DNA of 64,000 nucleotides from Piliocolobus tephrosceles (Eukaryota; Chordata; Mammalia; Primates; Cercopithecidae): assembly GCF_002776525.5 (NCBI RefSeq), contig NW_022312115.1, positions 450,873 through 514,872 of the forward strand, given 5' to 3'. Below are positions 59,122 through 64,000 of this stretch, in pieces. Numbering within the stretch: position 1 is the stretch's first letter; each line of letters opens with the position of its first letter. Made by a program: the position numbers and the translations under genes. The notes beneath the pieces are model-generated. The model saw only the letters and a program-made list of their open reading frames with translations. It did not search any database and was not told the DNA's origin.

Positions 59122-59785
59122 GACGATATTTAGTTTTTCACCATAGTCCTCAAAGTGCTCGCGAAGTTCCCTTCGTGGATCCGTCCATCACAGTTTCCAA
59201 GCTGCGTAATATAAAGAAAGCATTTTCTAGGTGAGATGATTACACATATCACAGAGTAGTTTCCTAGAAAGATTTTTCCAGTTTTAGTCTGAGGCTATTT
59301 CCCTTTTCACCATCGGCACCAATGTGCTCCCAAATATCACTTGGTACCTGTGTCTCCAAAAGGGTTTCCCCAACGCTGTATGTAAAGAGAGGTATAACAC
59401 TGTGAGTGGAATGCACGTCACAAGGCAGTTCCTCAGAAAGCTTCTCTCCAGTTTTGTTTGAACATATTTACTTTTTCACCATAAGCCTCAAAGTGCTCCC
59501 GAATATCCCGCCACATGCTCAGCATACACAGGGTTAGAATACTGCTCAATGAAAAGAGGGGCTTAACTGAGTGACAGCCATTAAAATGACACAGAGCAAT
59601 TTCACAGAAAGCTTCCTTCTGGATTTTACCTGAGGACATTTCTTTCTCCATGTTCTAAGGATCGTACCCAAATGTCCTTCCTCAGATTCCACAAAAACAG
59701 TGATTTCAAGCTGTTCAATCCAAAGAACGGTTTAACTCTATGAGACGAATACACACATCGAAAGCAATTGGTCAGAAAGTTTCTT

Positions 59786-62003
59786 GCAGGTTTCATCGGA
59801 AGACGTTTCCTTGCTTACCACAAGCCTCCAGGCATCAGTAAATATCCCTTCACAGATTCTCCAAAGACAGAGTTTTAAAACAGGGTAACATAGAGTAAGC
59901 ATTAAGTCTGTGAAGTGAATGCACATATCAGAGAGCAGATTCTTGGAACGTTTCTTCCTCGATTGTATTTCAGTATATTTCACTATTCACCATAGTCCAC
60001 AATGCGTTCCAAAATATCACTTTTTTCGGTGTCACAAGAACAGTGTTCAAAGACTGCCTTGTGAGAAAAGAGGCATAACTCCCTGATTGGAATGCATCCA
60101 TCTAAAAGTAGTTTCTCAGAAAGCTTCTCACCACTTTTTATCTGGAGATATCTCCTTTTTCACTGTAGGCATGAATGTGCTCCCGAAAGTGCCTTCATGG
60201 ATCCGTGCATGACGGAGTTTCCTAACTGTGTAATATAATAAAAGTTTTAACTATGCAAGATGAATAAATATATGTAACACCAAGCATCCCTATACTCCTG
60301 AATGTCTCTTGGTAGCTTCTTCTCCAAAAAGGATTCCAAAATCCTCTAGGAGAAGAAGGTGAGTGGAATGCACACGCCATTGTGTGAGTGGAATTCACAA
60401 CGTCATTCTGTGAGTGGAATTCTGTGAGTGGAATGCACACGTCACAAAGCAGTGCCTCAGAAAGCTTCTCTCCAGTTTCTATCTGAGGACGTTTCCTTTC
60501 TCACCGTGAGACTCAAAGCCCTCCTGAATATCCTTTCTCAGACTAAACATAAACAGAGATATGATACTACTCAATGACAAGAGAAGCTTAACTGTGTGAG
60601 CAAAATTCACGTGAGAAAGAGTAGTTTCACCAAAAGCTTCCTTCTGGTATCTCTCTGAGGATATTTCTTTTTCAGGGTATTCTAAAGAAAGTTTCCAAAT
60701 ATCCTTTCTAAGATTCACACAGAAACAGTGATTTCAAACTGCCCAATCCAAAGAATAATTTAACTCTATGAGATGAACTCAAACTTCACAAAAGAGTTGT
60801 GCAGAAAGCTTCTCTCAAATGTTCAATGGAAGACATTTCCTTGCTCGACACAGGCCTCCAGTTGCCACTTACTATCCCTTTGCAGAACCCTGAAAGGTCG
60901 ACTTTCGAACTGGGAAATGTAGAGTAAACATTAACCCTGTGTAAAAATGGACATGTCAGAGAGCAGTTTCTTCGAGTGCTTCTTTCTGTTTTTTATTGGA
61001 TATTTCAATTTTGCCATAGTCTTTAATGTGCACCGAATATCATTCTTTTGGTTTTACTGAAAGAGTATTCAAATTGTGCCCTATGAAAACAAAGTTATAA
61101 CTCCCTGAGTGGAATGCACACGTCACCAAGCAGTTTCTCAGAAAGCTTCTCTCCCCTTTTTATCTGACTATATTTCCTATTTCACTACAGGCCCGAATGT
61201 GATCCCAAATATCCCTTCGCGGATCCATCCACGAGGGAGTTTCCAAGCTGTTTAATGTCAAGAAAGCTTCATCTATGTGAGACGAATAAACATAGCAAAA
61301 ACAGATTCAGAGAAATCTTCTTTCCCGTTCTGATCTGAAGATATTTCCTTTTTCACCATAGCCCTGAATGGGCCCCTGAAGGCTCCTTCGTGGGTCCGTC
61401 CATGACAGTTTCTAAGCTGCATAATATAAAGAAAGCATTATCTATGTGAGTTGATTACACATATCACAGAGTAGTTTCCTAGAAAGCTTTATCCAGTTTT
61501 AGTCTGAGGCTATTTCCCTTTTTGCCATTGGCATCAACATGCTCCCGAATATTATTGGTACCTGTTTCTCCAAAGGGTTTCCCTGACACTGTATGAGAAG
61601 AGAGGTATAACACTGTGAGTGGAATCCACACGTCAGAAGGCAGTTCCTCGGAAAGCTTCTCTCCAGTTTTTGTCTCAACATATTTCCTTTTCCACCGTAA
61701 GCCTCAAAGTGCTCCCGAATATCCCGTCAGACCCTTAGCATACACAGCGTTAGAAAACTGCTCAATGAAATGAGGGGCTTAACTGAGTGAGAGCAACTAA
61801 GATGACACAGAGCAGTTTCACAGAAAGCTTCGTACTGGATTTTTCCTGAGCATATTACTTTGTCCATGTTCTAAGGATCATTCCCAAATGTCCTCCCACA
61901 GATTCTACAAAAACAGTGATTTCAAGCTGTTCAATCGAAATAACGGTTTAACTCTATGAGACGATTACAAACATTGGAAACCAGTTGCTCAGAGAGTTTC
62001 TCT
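59786..62003 (-). repeat. F1 reverse unit R5
   Basis: 2218 bp. About 70 bp of m11 are missing near 60284-60288 ('gtaacaccaagcatccctat'). The m10 motif is expanded at 60359-60443. Confidence 0.88.
60359..60443 (-). repeat. Expanded 25-bp motif in m10 (R5)
   Basis: Full, full, half and full units with some change ('gtggaattcacaacgtcatt'). Confidence 0.83.
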
Positions 62004-62462
62004 GCAGGTTTCATTGTAAGACGTTTCCTTCCTCACCGCAAGCCTCCGATCGTCACTAAATATCCCTTCAAAGATCCTTCAAAGACAGAGTTTGGAAACT
62101 GGGAAACATAGAAGAAGCATTACCTCTGTGAAGTGAATGCATATATCATAGAGCAGATTCTTGAAATGCTTGTTCCTCGATTTTATTTCAGTATATTTCA
62201 CTACTCGCCATAGTCCTCAATGCACTCCGAAATATCACTTTTTCAGTTTCACAGGAACAGTGTTCAAACACTGCCTTGTGAGAAAAGAGGTATAACTCCT
62301 GGAGTGGAATGCATATATCACAAAGTCGTTCCTCAGAAAGCTTCTCTCCACTTTTCATCTGAAGATATCTCCTCTTTCACCATAGTCCTCAATGTGCTCC
62401 CGAATCTCCCTTCGCAGATTCATGCAAGACGGAGTTTCCAAACTGCGTAATATAAGAAAAGT
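62004..62462 (-). repeat. F1 reverse unit R6, partial (m13, m12, part of m11)
   Basis: Ends in m11 at 'cgtaatataagaaaag', where L1 sequence begins. The bases 'tttt' are shared between m11 and the L1 end, so the border is uncertain by about 4 bases. Confidence 0.88.
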
Positions 62463-62840
62463 TTTGCGTAGAGGTGTTTATAGTATTCTCTGATGGTAGT
62501 TTGTATTTCTGTGGGGTCGGTGGTGATATCCCCTTTATCATTTTTTATTGCGTCTATTTGATTCCTCTCTTTTCTTCTTTATTAGCCTTACTAGCGGTCT
62601 GTCAATTTTGTTGATCTTTTCAAAAAACCAACTCCTGGATTCATTGATTTTTTGGAGGGTTTTGTGTCTCTATCTCCTTCAGTTCTGCTCTGATCTTAAT
62701 TATTTCTTGCCTTCTGCTAGCTTTTGAATGTGTTTGCTCTTGCCCCTCTAGTTCGTTTAATTATGATGTTAGAGTGTAAATTTTAGATCTTTCCTGCTTT
62801 CTCTTGTGGGCACTTAGTGCTATAAATTTCCCTCTACACA
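62463..62840 (-). mobile_element. LINE-1, inverted 5' segment (twin priming)
   Basis: The reverse complement of L1 ORF2 from 'tgtgtagagggaaatttata' to 'aaacacctctacgcaaaa'. The L1 bases that follow in a normal element ('aaactagaaaatctag') start the plus-strand segment at 62841, so the two pieces abut in L1 coordinates and only the 5' piece is flipped. This is the twin-priming signature. The far end of the flipped piece (62838-62840) is the 5' truncation point. Confidence 0.9.
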
Positions 62841-63998
62841 AAACTAGAAAATCTAGAAGAAATGGATAATTTCCTGGACACGTACACTCTCCCAAGACTA
62901 AACCAGGAAGAAGTTGAATCCCTGAATAGATCAATAGCAGGCTCTGAAATTGAGGCAAAAATTAATAGCCTACCCACCAAAAAAAGCCCAGGACCAGATG
63001 GATTCACAGCTGAATTCTACCAGAGGTACAAGGAGGAGCTGGTACCATTCCTTCTGAAACTATTCCAATCAATAGAAAAAGAGGGAATCCCCCCTAACTC
63101 ATTTTATGAGGCCAACATCATCCTGATACCAAAGCCTGGCAGAGACACAACAAAAAAAGAGAACTTTAGACCAATCTCCCTGATGAACATCGATGCAAAA
63201 ATCCTCAATAAAATACTGGCAAACCGGATTCAGCAGCACATCAAAAAGCTTATCCACCATGATCAAGTGGGCTTCATCCCTGGGATGCAAGGCTGGTTCA
63301 ACACTCGCAAACCAATAAACGTAATTCAGCATATCAACAGAACCAAAGACAAGAACCACATGGTTATCTCAATAGATGCAGAAAAGGCTTTTGACAAAAT
63401 TCAACAGCCCTTCATGCTAAAAACGCTCAACAAATTCGGTATTGATGGAACGTACCTCAAAATAATAAGAGCTATTTATGACAAACCCACAGCTAGTATC
63501 ATACTGAATAGGCAAAAACTGGAAAAATTCCCTTTGAAAACTGGCCCAAGACAGGGATGCCCTCTCTCACCACTCCTATTCAACATAGTGTTGGAAGTTC
63601 TTGCTAGGGTAATCAGGCAAGAGAAAGAAATCAAGGGTATTCAGTTAGGAAAAGAAGAAGTCAAATTGTCCCTGTTTGCAGATGACATGATTTTATATTT
63701 AGAAAACCCCATTGTCTCAGCCCAAAATCTTCTTAAGCTGATAAGCAACTTCAGCAAAGTCTCAGGATACAAAATTAATGTGCAAAAATCACAAGCATTC
63801 TTATACACCAGTAACAGACAAGCAGAGAGCAAAATCAGGAATGAACTTCCATTCACAATTGCTTCAAAAAGAATAAAATACCTAGAAATCCAAGTTACAA
63901 GGGATGTAAAGGACCTCTTCAAGGAGAACTACAAACCACTGCTCAGTGAAATCAAAGAGGACACAAACAAATGGAAGAACATACCATGCTCATGGATA
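62841..63998 (+). pseudogene. L1 ORF2 fragment with intact reverse-transcriptase core
   Basis: An open frame of 386 codons without a stop, read from the first base of the plus segment and open at the window edge. The translation shows L1 ORF2 reverse-transcriptase motifs: 'ISIDAEKAFDKI' near residue 177, 'RQGCPLSPLLF' near residue 237 and the catalytic 'FADDMILY' at residue 279 (63675-63686 for FADD). Upstream 'SPGPDGFTAEFYQ' fits the segment before the palm. In a full ORF2 this enzyme copies L1 RNA at a nicked target. Here the endonuclease part is missing and the preceding piece is inverted, so the element cannot make ORF2 protein. The absence of stops suggests a fairly young insertion. Confidence 0.9.
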
Positions 63999-64000
63999 GG
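62841..64000 (+). mobile_element. LINE-1, 3' segment, continues past the window
   Basis: Plus-strand L1PA-type ORF2 sequence running to the last base of the window. The 3' UTR, poly(A) and right target-site duplication lie outside. The element is inserted in F1 m11. Confidence 0.95.

Larger units (their letters stand above)
57521..59785 (-). repeat. F1 reverse unit R4
   Basis: 2265 bp, complete. Two long T runs interrupt it: 58756-58777 (22 T, m7 start) and 59105-59121 (17 T, m5 start). The m10 motif is expanded at 58154-58213. Confidence 0.9.
50966..62462 (-). repeat. Alpha satellite F1 array, reverse-oriented block
   Basis: About 11.5 kb in which the same 13 monomers appear as reverse complement and in reverse order. 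Unit borders are at 53013, 55293, 57520, 59785 and 62003. All five m6 copies read 'caattttgcc' or a close form, the alpha-2 marker, and all five m10 copies carry the expanded motif. The block ends where a second L1 interrupts m11. Confidence 0.94.

Noticed and set aside
62841..63998. An intact, possibly active L1 ORF2
   Set aside because: The 5' part of the element is inverted and truncated, so there is no promoter, ORF1 or endonuclease in frame, and the 3' end is outside the window. Only the visible reverse-transcriptase stretch is open.
1..64000. A novel protein-based or RNA-based system
   Set aside because: I looked for domain-bearing frames, tRNA-like folds and conserved non-satellite sequence. 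Outside the two L1 and two Alu elements, everything I read fits alpha satellite.

Overview
The window is primate pericentromeric DNA made almost entirely of alpha satellite (about 171-bp monomers), and I see no host protein-coding gene. The lineage is most likely an Old World monkey: both Alu copies carry AluY variants I associate with that group (CTTGAG in place of CGTGAG near the head, CACCTCGCCCGGCTAG in the middle). This rests on recall of Alu subfamilies and not on a search. One 400-base run of N (2018-2417) marks a draft assembly.

Layout. (1) 1-11533: forward-oriented family F1, a higher-order repeat (HOR) of 13 distinct monomers (called m1-m13 here), about 2.2 kb per unit, interrupted at 1885-3770 by a rearranged, 5'-inverted L1. 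(2) 11534-17472: a block in the opposite orientation made of another alpha family (F2), whose repeats are 3, 6 or 9 monomers long. (3) 17473-50965: about 15 forward F1 units, with local duplications, deletions and two antisense Alu insertions (36128-36434 and 40703-40996). (4) 50966-62462: about five F1 units in reverse orientation, joined head-on to the forward array. (5) 62463-64000: a second 5'-inverted L1 running off the right edge, with an open 386-codon ORF2 reverse-transcriptase stretch.

F1 units differ from each other by roughly a tenth of their bases by eye, so this looks like an ageing, divergent HOR and not a freshly homogenised centromere core. Monomers read as the A (pJ-alpha) type where the CENP-B box would lie. 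Two F1 sublineages can be told apart. Alpha-1 reads 'aaaaagtgaaatgtcgtcc' at the end of m6 and mostly has a single-copy m10 motif. Alpha-2 reads 'aaaattgaaatgtcc' there, usually with an expanded 25-bp motif inside m10. The reverse arm is alpha-2 although its forward neighbours are alpha-1. A 405-bp alpha-2 piece also lies inside the left L1, far from any other alpha-2 unit.

The many short open frames in this DNA arise because 171 is 57 codons, so frames run through monomer boundaries; none is supported as a gene. No CRISPR array, defence system, RNA gene or virus was seen. The notable content is structural: the 13-mer HOR, the inverted foreign-family block, the sublineage mosaic, the intra-monomer minisatellite and the L1 rearrangements.
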